10,082 nt of DNA from Selenomonadaceae bacterium (GTDB taxonomy: Bacteria; Bacillota; Negativicutes; Selenomonadales; Selenomonadaceae), in contig JAFPCE010000242.1 in NCBI GenBank assembly GCA_017390245.1, positions 1 to 10,082 on the forward strand, read 5' to 3'. Numbering within the stretch: the first letter of the stretch is position 1; every line of letters starts with the position of its first letter. Positions 1 through 6,486 of this stretch are shown here, piece by piece. Both the position numbers and the translations under genes were made by a program. The notes under the pieces were generated by a model. It was not told the DNA's origin. It did no database searches and saw nothing but the letters and a program-made list of their open reading frames with translations.

Positions 1-289
1 GATTGGTGAAATCGGCGGTACTGCTGAGGAAGATGCTGCAAAGTGGATTGCTGAGAATATGCCAAACAAGCCTGTTGTAGGCTTCATTGCTGGTGTGCAG
101 GCGCCTCCAGGCAAGCGCATGGGTCATGCTGGTGCTATTATCGCTGGCGGCAAGGGTACTGCAGCTGACAAGATTAAGGCTTTGAATGCTGTAGGCATTG
201 AGGTTGCTGAAAACGTAGCACAGATTGGCGAGACCATGGTTCGTACCTTGAAGAAGGCTGGCCTTTATGAGAAGTGCCATACTTGCTGA
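1..289 (+). CDS. sucD: Succinyl-CoA synthetase (ADP-forming) alpha subunit, C-terminal part
   Basis: This is the 3' end of sucD; the reading frame is open from the first complete codon at position 2 and stops with TGA at 287-289. The enzyme interconverts succinyl-CoA and succinate with substrate-level phosphorylation in the cytoplasm, as a complex with the beta subunit SucC, which would be expected upstream. The visible 95 residues contain family hallmarks: GEIGGTAEEDAA near the start, then KPVVGFIAGVQAPPGKRMGH and the glycine-rich AGAIIAGGKGTA. The phospho-histidine region lies upstream, outside the window. The protein ends in KCHTC, a short cysteine-containing tail beyond the end of the E. 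coli protein; I attach no function to it. The methionine at 59 is internal, not a start. A strong terminator follows 33 bases after the stop, so this is probably the last gene of its operon. Confidence 0.95.
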   Translation, partial: IGEIGGTAEEDAAKWIAENMPNKPVVGFIAGVQAPPGKRMGHAGAIIAGGKGTAADKIKALNAVGIEVAENVAQIGETMVRTLKKAGLYEKCHTC

Positions 290-321
290 TTGATAAATTG
301 AATTGAATAAGTAAAATTTGG

Positions 322-349
322 TGAGGCAGGATTTCCTGCCTCATTTTTT
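322..349 (+). terminator. Intrinsic terminator after sucD
   Basis: GAGGCAGG (323-330) pairs perfectly with CCTGCCTC (335-342) around the loop ATTT; T322-A343 extends the stem to 9 bp. Six T residues follow at 344-349. This is a textbook rho-independent terminator placed just after the sucD stop codon. Confidence 0.92.
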
Positions 350-507
350 ATGCTGATTATTAGCTGAATTTTGGTTAGTAATTTTTATGGTGAGATATAG
401 CTGAAATTTTGCCAGTAATTTTTGTGATGATTTATAGCTGGCTTTTTGCTAGTAATTTTTGTGATGATTTTATCTGGATCTTTGACCAGAATTTTTGTGA
501 CTTTTTA
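324..507 (+). repeat. Imperfect 37-bp tandem array, five units, the first containing the sucD terminator
   Basis: Units begin at about 324, 361, 398, 435 and 471. Units 2-5 start with TAGCTG, TAGCTG, TAGCTG and TATCTG, and each carries a tract of five T residues ending at 386, 423, 460 and 496, so the spacing is 37, 37 and 36. The T tract of the true terminator ends at 349, exactly one period earlier, and is followed by ATGCTGATTAT, resembling the GTGATGATTTAT that closes later units. Each later unit can form a short hairpin just before its T tract. The pairing is weak in units 2 and 3 (5 and 4 bp), better in unit 4 (437-442 with 448-453, including G-U pairs) and best in unit 5 (473-480 with 484-490, one bulged A). 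The likely reading is a terminator that was duplicated in tandem and then diverged. A repeated protein-binding site is an alternative. Confidence 0.75.
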
Positions 508-510
508 CCA

Positions 511-539
511 TTGTTTTTATTAGGAATGTGTTATATATT
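511..539 (+). promoter_or_regulatory. Probable vegetative (sigma-A type) promoter for mbl
   Basis: TTGTTT at 511-516 is followed by a 17-bp spacer and TATATT at 534-539, a good match in sequence and spacing to the housekeeping promoter of Firmicutes. It lies directly after the tandem array and about 50 bases upstream of the mbl start, in the only gap available for a promoter between the sucD terminator and mbl. The region is very AT-rich, so a chance match is possible. Confidence 0.5.
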
Positions 540-591
540 ATATGTGTGTAATTAGATTTAGAAAAATTCACAATGGAGAGGAAGTTTCATT

Positions 592-1611
592 TTGTTTGGT
601 ATGTCTTTAGATATTGGTGTAGATTTGGGCACTGCTAATGTGCTGATTTATGTTAAGAATAAAGGTATTGTTTTGAAGGAGCCTTCTGTGGTGGCGGTTA
701 ACCGCGACAACAACCAGGTACTGGCAGTGGGGGAGGAGGCCCGTCAGATGATTGGCCGTACTCCTGGCAACATCGTGGCAATCCGTCCTATGCGAGATGG
801 CGTTATTGCAGATTTTGATATTACTGAGACCATGCTGCGCCACTTTATTGAGAAGGTTACTGGCCGCAGTCTGATGCTGCGCCCTCGTATTATGGTGTGC
901 ATTCCATCCAGCATTACCATGGTGGAGCAGCGTGCTATCCAGGAGGCAGCTGAGCAGGCTGGTGCCCGGAGAACTCATCTCATTGAGGAGCCTCTGGCAG
1001 CAGCTTTAGGTGCTGGCCTGGATATTTCTGATGCCTATGGCTCTATGGTGGTGGATATCGGTGGCGGTACTACTGATATTGCAGTTATCAGCCTGGGGGG
1101 CATCGTTATCAGCAGCAGCTTAAAGGTGGCTGGTGATAAATTTGATGAGGCTATTATTGAGTACATTAAGAACACCTTTAAATTGATGATTGGTGAGCGT
1201 ACTGCTGAGGACATTAAGATGGAGGTTGGTGCAGCCTTTGGTGATGCCCGCCATGCCAAGAAAAATATTACTGGCCGTGACCTTTTAACTGGTTTGCCTA
1301 AGAATATTGAGGTAACTACTGAGCAGATTAGCGAGGCTTTAAATCCTTATGTGACTCAGATTGTGGACAGCGTGAAGGATGTACTGGAGAAGTGTCCGCC
1401 TGAGCTTGCTTCTGATATTATGGATCATGGCATCATCTTAACTGGCGGTGGTGCTATGCTGTACGGCCTGGATGAGCTGATTCGCAGGGAAACCCAGATT
1501 CCTACCAGCCTGGCTGATGACCCTATGTCCTGTGTAGCTCTGGGTACTGGCAAGGCACTGGATCATATTGATAAACTGGATAACAAGCGCACCATTGCTT
1601 TCTGGAAGTAA
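592..1611 (+). CDS. mbl: MreB/Mbl-family actin-like cell-shape protein
   Basis: A 339-residue bacterial actin homologue that polymerises on the inner face of the cytoplasmic membrane and guides the lateral wall-synthesis machinery. Actin-fold nucleotide motifs are intact: phosphate-1 loop DIGVDLGTAN (7-16), the IEEP segment (131-134), phosphate-2 loop VVDIGGGTTDIA (153-164) and the adenosine motif GIILTGGGA (280-288). Signatures such as TANVLI, VLAVGEEAR and AGDKFD, and the following rod genes, resemble Bacillus Mbl more than MreB; the split between these paralogues is a judgement call, and mreB would also be acceptable. The start is placed at TTG 592 because it gives the N-terminus MFG typical of the family and lies about 10 bases from GGAGAGG (575-581). 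The ATG at 601 would be about 19 bases away. The gene is separated from flgF by 102 bases. Confidence 0.9.
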   Translation: MFGMSLDIGVDLGTANVLIYVKNKGIVLKEPSVVAVNRDNNQVLAVGEEARQMIGRTPGNIVAIRPMRDGVIADFDITETMLRHFIEKVTGRSLMLRPRIMVCIPSSITMVEQRAIQEAAEQAGARRTHLIEEPLAAALGAGLDISDAYGSMVVDIGGGTTDIAVISLGGIVISSSLKVAGDKFDEAIIEYIKNTFKLMIGERTAEDIKMEVGAAFGDARHAKKNITGRDLLTGLPKNIEVTTEQISEALNPYVTQIVDSVKDVLEKCPPELASDIMDHGIILTGGGAMLYGLDELIRRETQIPTSLADDPMSCVALGTGKALDHIDKLDNKRTIAFWK

Positions 1612-1639
1612 TTTGCGGGGAAATATGAAACTTTTGTAT

Positions 1640-1694
1640 AGCAGCTAAACTGTTATATTGTTATGAAATGATAATGCTGCTTTAATTTTCTTTT
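1640..1694 (+). terminator. Possible weak terminator or attenuator between mbl and flgF
   Basis: AGCAGC (1640-1645) is complementary to GCTGCT (1676-1681), and TTTAATTTTCTTTT follows. The loop is long (30 bases) with at most a small inner helix (TTAT with ATAA), so termination would be inefficient. If real it would lower read-through from mbl into the flagellar genes. I could not find a convincing sigma-28 or sigma-A promoter in this 102-base gap. Confidence 0.25.
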
Positions 1695-1713
1695 AATTTG
1701 AGGGGGATACAAT

Positions 1714-2511
1714 ATGTGGCGTGGACTATATACAGCGGCTACAGGCATGATTACTGAAAGCAGACGCACAGACGTTATTGCCAACAACCTGGCCAATGTT
1801 AATACCACCGGCTTTAAGAAGGATGAGGCTGTGACCTCTGATTTTGAGCCTATGCTGATTCGCCGTATTGACGACCAGAGGGAAAAGGATGTTACTACCT
1901 TTAAGGGATTTTCCCTGGGAAATGGTGCTCCTGTAGTAGGCCAGCTGGGACTAGGCTCTCAGGTTTCTGATATTGTAACTGACTACAGCCAGGGCTCTAT
2001 GCAGACCACTGGCAATCCTATGGATCTGGCTATCCAGGGCAATGGTTTTTTCATCATTGAAACACCACAGGGTGAGCGCTATACCAGAGACGGCAATTTC
2101 TATAAATCTGCTACTAACCGTCTGGTTACTGTAAATGGCCAGAATGTACTGGATGACAGAGGCCGTCCTATTGACCTGCCACCTGAGGCAGTGCACGTTA
2201 CTATTAATGAAAACGGAGCTATCTCTGCGGATGGCAATCCTGTAGCCCGCCTGGGCTTCGTGGAATTTGCTGCAGGCCGTGATGCTGTGGCAAAGGAAGG
2301 TGCCAGCCTGTACCGTGCTATGGAGGGGCAGCAGCCAATTCCAGGTACTGGCAGCATCCAGCAGGGGGCTTTGGAGCGCTCTAATACTGAGATTGTCTCT
2401 GAGATGGTTAACATGATTGCTAATTACCGTTCCTATGAAGCCAGCTCTAAGGCAGTGGTAACCCAGGATAATCTGCTGGATAAGTCTGTCAACGAGGTAG
2501 GCAGGCTGTAA
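1714..2511 (+). CDS. flgF: Flagellar basal-body rod protein FlgF (FlhO-like)
   Basis: A 265-residue axial protein of the FlgF/FlgG family, forming part of the proximal rod that crosses the periplasm; it is exported by the flagellar type III apparatus and has no Sec signal. The N-terminal rod motif NNLANVNTTGFK is at 24-35. The central GNPMDLAIQGNGFFII (100-115) is the conserved family block. The C-terminal region from about 222 (SNTEIVSEMVNMIANYRSYE) is the helix that packs with the N-terminus in the rod. A strong GAGGGGG site (1700-1706) precedes the ATG by 7 bases. Its place right after mbl corresponds to flhO in Bacillus subtilis. I use flgF because the downstream ring genes show a diderm cell; FlgF and FlgG are close paralogues and the assignment rests on order and motifs. 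Confidence 0.88.
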   Translation: MWRGLYTAATGMITESRRTDVIANNLANVNTTGFKKDEAVTSDFEPMLIRRIDDQREKDVTTFKGFSLGNGAPVVGQLGLGSQVSDIVTDYSQGSMQTTGNPMDLAIQGNGFFIIETPQGERYTRDGNFYKSATNRLVTVNGQNVLDDRGRPIDLPPEAVHVTINENGAISADGNPVARLGFVEFAAGRDAVAKEGASLYRAMEGQQPIPGTGSIQQGALERSNTEIVSEMVNMIANYRSYEASSKAVVTQDNLLDKSVNEVGRL

Positions 2512-2592
2512 TTTAAGATATTTTTGTATAATATCGATGTAATAGAACAGAATTAATTTGATTTTTTATTTAATAGATAGGAGTTTTGCCTT

Positions 2593-3387
2593 ATGATGCG
2601 TTCTCTTTGGTCTGCAGCTTCCGGCATGAAGGGCCAGCAGAAGCAGATGGATATCGTTGCACATAACTTAGCTAATGTTAACACTACTGGTGCTAAGGCT
2701 CAGAGAGCTGAGTTCCAGGATCTGGTTTACCAGACCTTGCGTGATGGCGGTGCAGAAAGTGGTGACGGTACTACCTATCCTACCCCAATGCAGATTGGTT
2801 TAGGCTCCAGACTTAGTGCCACAAACCGTATTTTCACCCAGGGCAACATTCAGACTACTGACTGCCAGACTGATATTGCCATCCAGGGTGACGGCTTTTT
2901 CCAGATTCAGCTGCCTGATGGCAGTGTAGGCTATACCAGAGATGGTTCCTTCAAGATTGATGGCGACCGCAATCTGGTAACTACTGATGGCTATCCATTA
3001 ACTGAAAATATTCAGTTTGATAACAATGCCCCATCTGATTCTATTGTTATTTCTGCCACTGGTGTGGTTTCCGATACTCCAGCTGGTGCTAATGCGCCAA
3101 ATCAGATTGGTACTATCCAGCTGGCAAGATTTTTAAATCCTGCTGGTTTAACTGCTGTGGGCAAGAATATGTTTAAGGAGTCTGCTGCGTCTGGAGCGCC
3201 TATTGCCAATACTCCTGGTACTGACGGTACTGGTACTTTGCTGCAGTCTACTTTGGAAATGTCCAGCGTGCAGATTGTGGATGAAATGGTTAACATGATT
3301 GTTTCCCAGCGTGCCTATGAGTCTAACTCTAAGGCTATTACCACATCTGACAGCATGCTGGAAATTGCAAATGGCTTAAAGCGCTGA
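2593..3387 (+). CDS. flgG: Flagellar distal rod protein FlgG (FlhP-like)
   Basis: A 264-residue rod protein that forms the distal rod, the section surrounded by the P and L rings. It begins MMRSLWSAASGMKGQQ, typical of FlgG, and has the rod motif HNLANVNTTG at 24-33, the central block TDIAIQGDGFFQI (93-105) and the C-terminal SSVQIVDEMVNMIVSQRAYE. AGGAG at 2579-2583 lies 9 bases from the first of two adjacent ATG codons; the second ATG would be 12 bases away, so the first is preferred. The 81-base gap after flgF holds an isolated TATAAT (2527-2532) with no credible -35 box. The stop TGA shares a base with the ATG of flgA (TGATG), so the two are probably translationally coupled. Confidence 0.92.
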   Translation: MMRSLWSAASGMKGQQKQMDIVAHNLANVNTTGAKAQRAEFQDLVYQTLRDGGAESGDGTTYPTPMQIGLGSRLSATNRIFTQGNIQTTDCQTDIAIQGDGFFQIQLPDGSVGYTRDGSFKIDGDRNLVTTDGYPLTENIQFDNNAPSDSIVISATGVVSDTPAGANAPNQIGTIQLARFLNPAGLTAVGKNMFKESAASGAPIANTPGTDGTGTLLQSTLEMSSVQIVDEMVNMIVSQRAYESNSKAITTSDSMLEIANGLKR

Positions 3388-4142
3388 TGAGAAAATTATT
3401 TGCTAAAATCTGCCTGCTGGGCTGTCTGCTAATGCTTTTATGCTTTGGCAGTACCAGCCAGGCGGCAGGCATAGTGATACAGCCTACGGCTCAGCTGCCT
3501 CAGGTAGTGGTGCGGGAAAACTTCATCCAGCTTTCCACCAATAAGTTAAAAGAGGTTATGGCAGAAAACGGTGAGCAGCGCCGCTATGAGATTGAAGCGG
3601 TAAATGTGCCAGCAGGGCTGAGGATGCCCTGGGGTGAAATTACCTATAAAACCTTTCTGCCAACTGGCATCCGCTACGGCAAAAACGTCCAGGTAGCTAT
3701 CGATGTGTATGTGGCTGGGAAAAAATACAGCCAGATACGGTGCACTATGAGAGTCCACGTTTTTGAAAAGGTAGTGACGGCTGCCCATCAGCTGCAGCGG
3801 GAGCAGGCCTTAACTGCAGGAGATTTGCGGCTGGAGGAGCGGGAGGATAATGGCTCAGCCATGCAGCGCTACACCAGCTTTGACCAGGTGGTAGGCAAGG
3901 TAGTAACCCGCAATGTGGCTGAAGGAACTATCATAGATGGCAGGGTACTGGGAGAACCAGTGCTGATTAAGGCCTATACTAAGGTGTACATCAATGCTGA
4001 TATTAACGGCATCAATGTGCAGGCAGAGGGCATTGCCATGGAAAATGGCCGGAAAAATGCTGTTATCAGCGTGAAGAATCTTAATAGTAATCGCATTATC
4101 CGGGGCAAGGTAATAGATGAAAATAATGTGCAGGTGCAATGA
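3387..4142 (+). CDS. flgA: Flagellar P-ring assembly chaperone FlgA
   Basis: A 251-residue periplasmic protein that helps FlgI assemble into the P ring around the rod. A Sec signal peptide occupies about residues 1-26 (basic MRKLFAK, a leucine-rich core, then a plausible cleavage after SQA). A SAF-type domain follows at about 128-190, with VVTAAHQLQREQALTAGDL and the family-like VVGKVVTRNVAEGTIID. The C-terminal beta domain ends with NSNRIIRGKVIDENNVQVQ, matching the usual FlgA ending (repeat of V.G.V......V.V). The start overlaps the flgG stop by one base, and no strong Shine-Dalgarno site is visible inside the end of flgG, which fits coupling. The gene sits immediately before flgH and flgI, the ring proteins it serves. 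The mid-section is poorly conserved, as is usual for FlgA. Confidence 0.88.
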   Translation: MRKLFAKICLLGCLLMLLCFGSTSQAAGIVIQPTAQLPQVVVRENFIQLSTNKLKEVMAENGEQRRYEIEAVNVPAGLRMPWGEITYKTFLPTGIRYGKNVQVAIDVYVAGKKYSQIRCTMRVHVFEKVVTAAHQLQREQALTAGDLRLEEREDNGSAMQRYTSFDQVVGKVVTRNVAEGTIIDGRVLGEPVLIKAYTKVYINADINGINVQAEGIAMENGRKNAVISVKNLNSNRIIRGKVIDENNVQVQ

Positions 4143-4182
4143 CCTGTAATGATAAAGAGGATAAACAGACAGAGGTGAGAAT

Positions 4183-4782
4183 ATGAAAAGCAAAAGCATG
4201 CAAGGCTTTATGGCAGCATTGATGGTAATGGTGATGGTATTTGCTGCAGGTGCTGGCAAGGCAGAGGCTGTGAGCCTGTGGGGAAATCACGGACACCATA
4301 GCGCCTTTACTGACAGGAAGGCATCCCAGGTAGGTGACATACTGACCATTATTATTAATGAGTCTGCTACCACCTCTATGAGCAAGGATTCTTCCAATTC
4401 CAAGTCTGGCAAGCAGTCCCTGTCTGCCGGCACTGGTGTGTTCCACTTTTTAGCAGCGGCTACTGCCAGCGGTTCTGACAGCTACAAGGCTAACGGCAGC
4501 ACCAGCAACACCAACAAGGCCAATGGTACTGTTACCGTAACAGTTACTGAGGTAAGAGCCAACGGCAACCTGGTGGTTGAGGGCACTCAGTCCATTTGGA
4601 ACAACAATAATGAGCACAAGATTACCCTGAAGGGTGTCATCCGCAGTGATGATATCATGTATGACAACACCATTTCTTCCAATAAGGTAGCTGATGCAAC
4701 CTTGAAGTTTGATGGCAAGGGTCCAATTAACGCAAAGCAGCGTCAGGGTATATTGACTCAGATTTTCAATATCCTTTTCTAA
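4183..4782 (+). CDS. flgH: Flagellar L-ring protein FlgH, without lipoprotein cysteine
   Basis: A 199-residue L-ring subunit, forming the outer-membrane bushing through which the rod and hook pass. Family motifs are present: VGDILTIIINE (50-60), a Ser/Asn/Gly-rich stretch (about 64-115), EVRANGNLVVEG (123-134), GVIRSDDI (151-158) and SSNKVADA (165-172). The N-terminus is a Sec signal peptide with a methionine/valine-rich core and a probable signal peptidase I site after AEA (27-29). The classical FlgH is a lipoprotein, but there is no cysteine anywhere in this protein, so it cannot be lipid-anchored in the usual way. Translation starts at ATG 4183, 5 bases after GAGGTG (4172-4177). It follows flgA by 40 bases and precedes flgI by 23. 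Confidence 0.92.
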   Translation: MKSKSMQGFMAALMVMVMVFAAGAGKAEAVSLWGNHGHHSAFTDRKASQVGDILTIIINESATTSMSKDSSNSKSGKQSLSAGTGVFHFLAAATASGSDSYKANGSTSNTNKANGTVTVTVTEVRANGNLVVEGTQSIWNNNNEHKITLKGVIRSDDIMYDNTISSNKVADATLKFDGKGPINAKQRQGILTQIFNILF

Positions 4783-4805
4783 GACCGAATTTTGGGAGGC
4801 AAAAG

Positions 4806-5918
4806 ATGAAAAATCTGGCGAGGATTTTAGCCTTGGCTTTATGCCTGTGCATGATGGCAAGCTGCGCCTTTGCAGCTTCAGCATCTACCCGCATCAAGGA
4901 TATAGCCAAGATTCAGGGAGTCCGCTCCAACCAGCTCATGGGCTATGGCCTGGTTGTGGGCCTGGATGGAACTGGTGACTCTGATAAAATGACACAGACT
5001 GTACAGTCTATTGGCAACATGATGAAGGATTTCGGCGTTGTCATTGATACCAACGGTCTGAAGGCAAAGAATATTGCTTCTGTTATTGTTACAGCAACAC
5101 TGCCACCTTTTATCAGAGAGGGTGACACTATTGATATTACCGTTTCCTCCATTGGTGATGCCAAGAGCCTGCAGGGTGGTACGCTTTTGCAGACGCCTTT
5201 AAAGGCTGGTAATGGCAATGTTTATGCTGTAGGCATGGGCGCAGTTTCTACTGGTGGTTTTTCTGCAGGCAGAAGTGGCTCCAGTGCCCAGAAGAATTTC
5301 CCAACTGTAGGCACGATTCCTAATGGTGCCATTGTGGAAAATTCTGTAGAGGATGAGGGCTTAGGTGCTAATGGTACTTTGTCATTGTCCTTAAATAAAT
5401 CTGATTTTACTACTGCCAACCGTATTGTGCAGTCCATTAACAGCCAGTTTGGCGGTATTGCCCGGGCTGCAAATCCAGGCCGTGTAGATATTACTGTGCC
5501 TGCCTATTACCGGAAGAATATTGTAGGCTTTGTGTCTAACTTAGAGGAGCTTTCTGTAACTCCTGACAACATTGCCAAGGTTGTGGTTAATGAACGTACT
5601 GGTACTATCGTTATGGGTGGCAACGTGGCTGTTGACAGCATTGCCATTACCCAGGGCAGTCTCAGCATCAAGATTCAGAAGGATATCGAAGTGGATCAGC
5701 CACCTCCATTCAGCATGGGCAGCACTGTCATAACTGATACTACTGATACTACTGTGGAGGAAAGCAAGGGCAATTCCATTGTTTTGCCAGCAACCTCTAA
5801 TGTTAATGATATTGTAGGTGCCTTAAATGCAGTGGGAGCAACTCCAAGGGATGTTATTTCCATTTTGCAGGCCATTAAAGCAGCAGGTGCATTGCATGCT
5901 GACTTAGAGATTATCTAA
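4806..5918 (+). CDS. flgI: Flagellar P-ring protein FlgI
   Basis: A 370-residue periplasmic protein whose multimer forms the P ring in the peptidoglycan layer; the length is normal for the family. A signal peptide covers about residues 1-24, with a plausible cleavage after AFA. The mature protein opens with TRIKDIAKIQGVRSNQ and the hallmark LMGYGLVVGLDGTGD (44-58). The C-terminus carries the equally characteristic LNAVGATPRDVISILQAI and ends in DLEII, as in enterobacterial FlgI. Between them, near the variable loop that precedes the C-terminus, a 9-bp perfect duplication (5733-5750) encodes TDTTDT. GGGAGG (4794-4799) lies 6 bases before the ATG. A cysteine at residue 20 within MASC superficially resembles a lipobox but is a poor match. 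Confidence 0.96.
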   Translation: MKNLARILALALCLCMMASCAFAASASTRIKDIAKIQGVRSNQLMGYGLVVGLDGTGDSDKMTQTVQSIGNMMKDFGVVIDTNGLKAKNIASVIVTATLPPFIREGDTIDITVSSIGDAKSLQGGTLLQTPLKAGNGNVYAVGMGAVSTGGFSAGRSGSSAQKNFPTVGTIPNGAIVENSVEDEGLGANGTLSLSLNKSDFTTANRIVQSINSQFGGIARAANPGRVDITVPAYYRKNIVGFVSNLEELSVTPDNIAKVVVNERTGTIVMGGNVAVDSIAITQGSLSIKIQKDIEVDQPPPFSMGSTVITDTTDTTVEESKGNSIVLPATSNVNDIVGALNAVGATPRDVISILQAIKAAGALHADLEII

Positions 5919-5931
5919 GGAGTGACAGATT

Positions 5932-6435
5932 ATGCAGATTAACAGCATAGATGGCTTGATTGCCAATGCCCAGCAGCAGGGACAGACTGCTGCCCAGCGG
6001 GCGGTAAATCAGGCTCAGGGCTTTGCCCAGGAGCTGGAAAAGGCCAAGGCTGAGCGGGATGCAGCTGCTAACAAGCTGGCTAAGGGTGAAAACAAGGCTG
6101 GTGAGGCTGAGCTGACTCCGGAGCAGATTAAATACAATAAAAAGCTTATGGAGGCCTGCAAGGGCTTTGAATCCATGTTTATCCAGATGATGTACCGGCA
6201 GATGCGCCAGACTGTGCCAGAAAACAGCCTTTTTGGTGAATCCCAGGGAGAGAAAATCTTCCGGGATATGCTGGATACCCAGCTGGCTGATAATATGGCT
6301 GATGCTGGCGGCTTAGGACTGGCCAAGGTTATTTACCAGCAGCTGACTACCAGGGAGCAGGCTGATAAGGACATGGAAGCCCGCCGGCAGGCTGCTTTAG
6401 CTGAAAAGGGCATTCATATTAATATTGACGGCTAA
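5932..6435 (+). CDS. flgJ: Rod-binding protein FlgJ, short form without muramidase domain
   Basis: A 167-residue protein matching only the N-terminal rod-binding domain of FlgJ, which acts as a scaffold or cap for rod assembly in the periplasm. The conserved domain runs from about 70 to 138: KLMEACKGFESMFIQMMYRQ, then a loop with SLFGESQGEKIFRDMLD, then the closing QLADNMADAGGLGLAKVIYQQ. The glucosaminidase domain found in enterobacterial FlgJ is absent, as in many other phyla where a separate hydrolase does that work. Residues 13-60 are Gln/Ala/Lys-rich and probably helical; the last 27 residues form another charged helix. There is no signal peptide, consistent with export through the flagellar apparatus. 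AAGGAG (5917-5922) overlaps the flgI stop codon, which implies coupled expression. Confidence 0.9.
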   Translation: MQINSIDGLIANAQQQGQTAAQRAVNQAQGFAQELEKAKAERDAAANKLAKGENKAGEAELTPEQIKYNKKLMEACKGFESMFIQMMYRQMRQTVPENSLFGESQGEKIFRDMLDTQLADNMADAGGLGLAKVIYQQLTTREQADKDMEARRQAALAEKGIHINIDG

Positions 6436-6445
6436 GAGAAATAGT

Positions 6446-6474
6446 GTGGGGCTGCCGCAGGGTGGCCTCATTTT
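6446..6474 (+). terminator. Hairpin with T tract after flgJ, likely partial terminator
   Basis: The arm 6447-6456 (TGGGGCTGCC) pairs along its full 10-base length with 6461-6470 (GGTGGCCTCA), counting three G-U pairs, around the loop GCAG. TTTT follows at 6471-6474. The T tract is short and the ribosome binding site of the next gene begins only four bases later (6478), so it probably attenuates rather than ends transcription. Confidence 0.55.
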
Positions 6475-6486
6475 ATTGGAGGAAAT

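Noticed and set aside
59..289. Separate small gene starting at ATG 59
   Set aside because: The frame is open to the window start and continuous with conserved SucD residues upstream of the methionine, so this is an internal codon of sucD.
361..507. T tracts as phased bends (curved DNA) upstream of mbl
   Set aside because: Successive T tracts are about 37 bases apart, close to 3.5 helical turns, so bends would fall on opposite faces and cancel.
361..507. CRISPR array
   Set aside because: The units are directly adjacent, without unique spacers, and are too divergent and AT-rich for CRISPR repeats.
607..978. Open frame on the - strand inside mbl
   Set aside because: It lies wholly within a clearly conserved gene on the other strand, has a His/Asn/Leu-rich composition typical of antisense shadow frames, and has no recognisable family. 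The same applies to the other antisense frames, for example 4450-4884 and 9414-10010.
1646..1674. Sigma-28 (flagellar) promoter before flgF
   Set aside because: TAAA is present, but the sequence 15 bases later (GAAATGAT) matches the GCCGATAT box poorly, and the better GATA match lies 17 bases away, outside normal spacing.
2527..2532. Internal promoter before flgG from a perfect TATAAT
   Set aside because: No -35-like sequence lies 15-18 bases upstream and the TGn extension is not in the right position. In AT-rich DNA a lone TATAAT is weak evidence.
4854..4880. Lipoprotein signal in FlgI (MASC, cysteine 20)
   Set aside because: Methionine at the -3 position is unusual for a lipobox, and a good signal peptidase I site (AFA) follows directly, as expected for FlgI.
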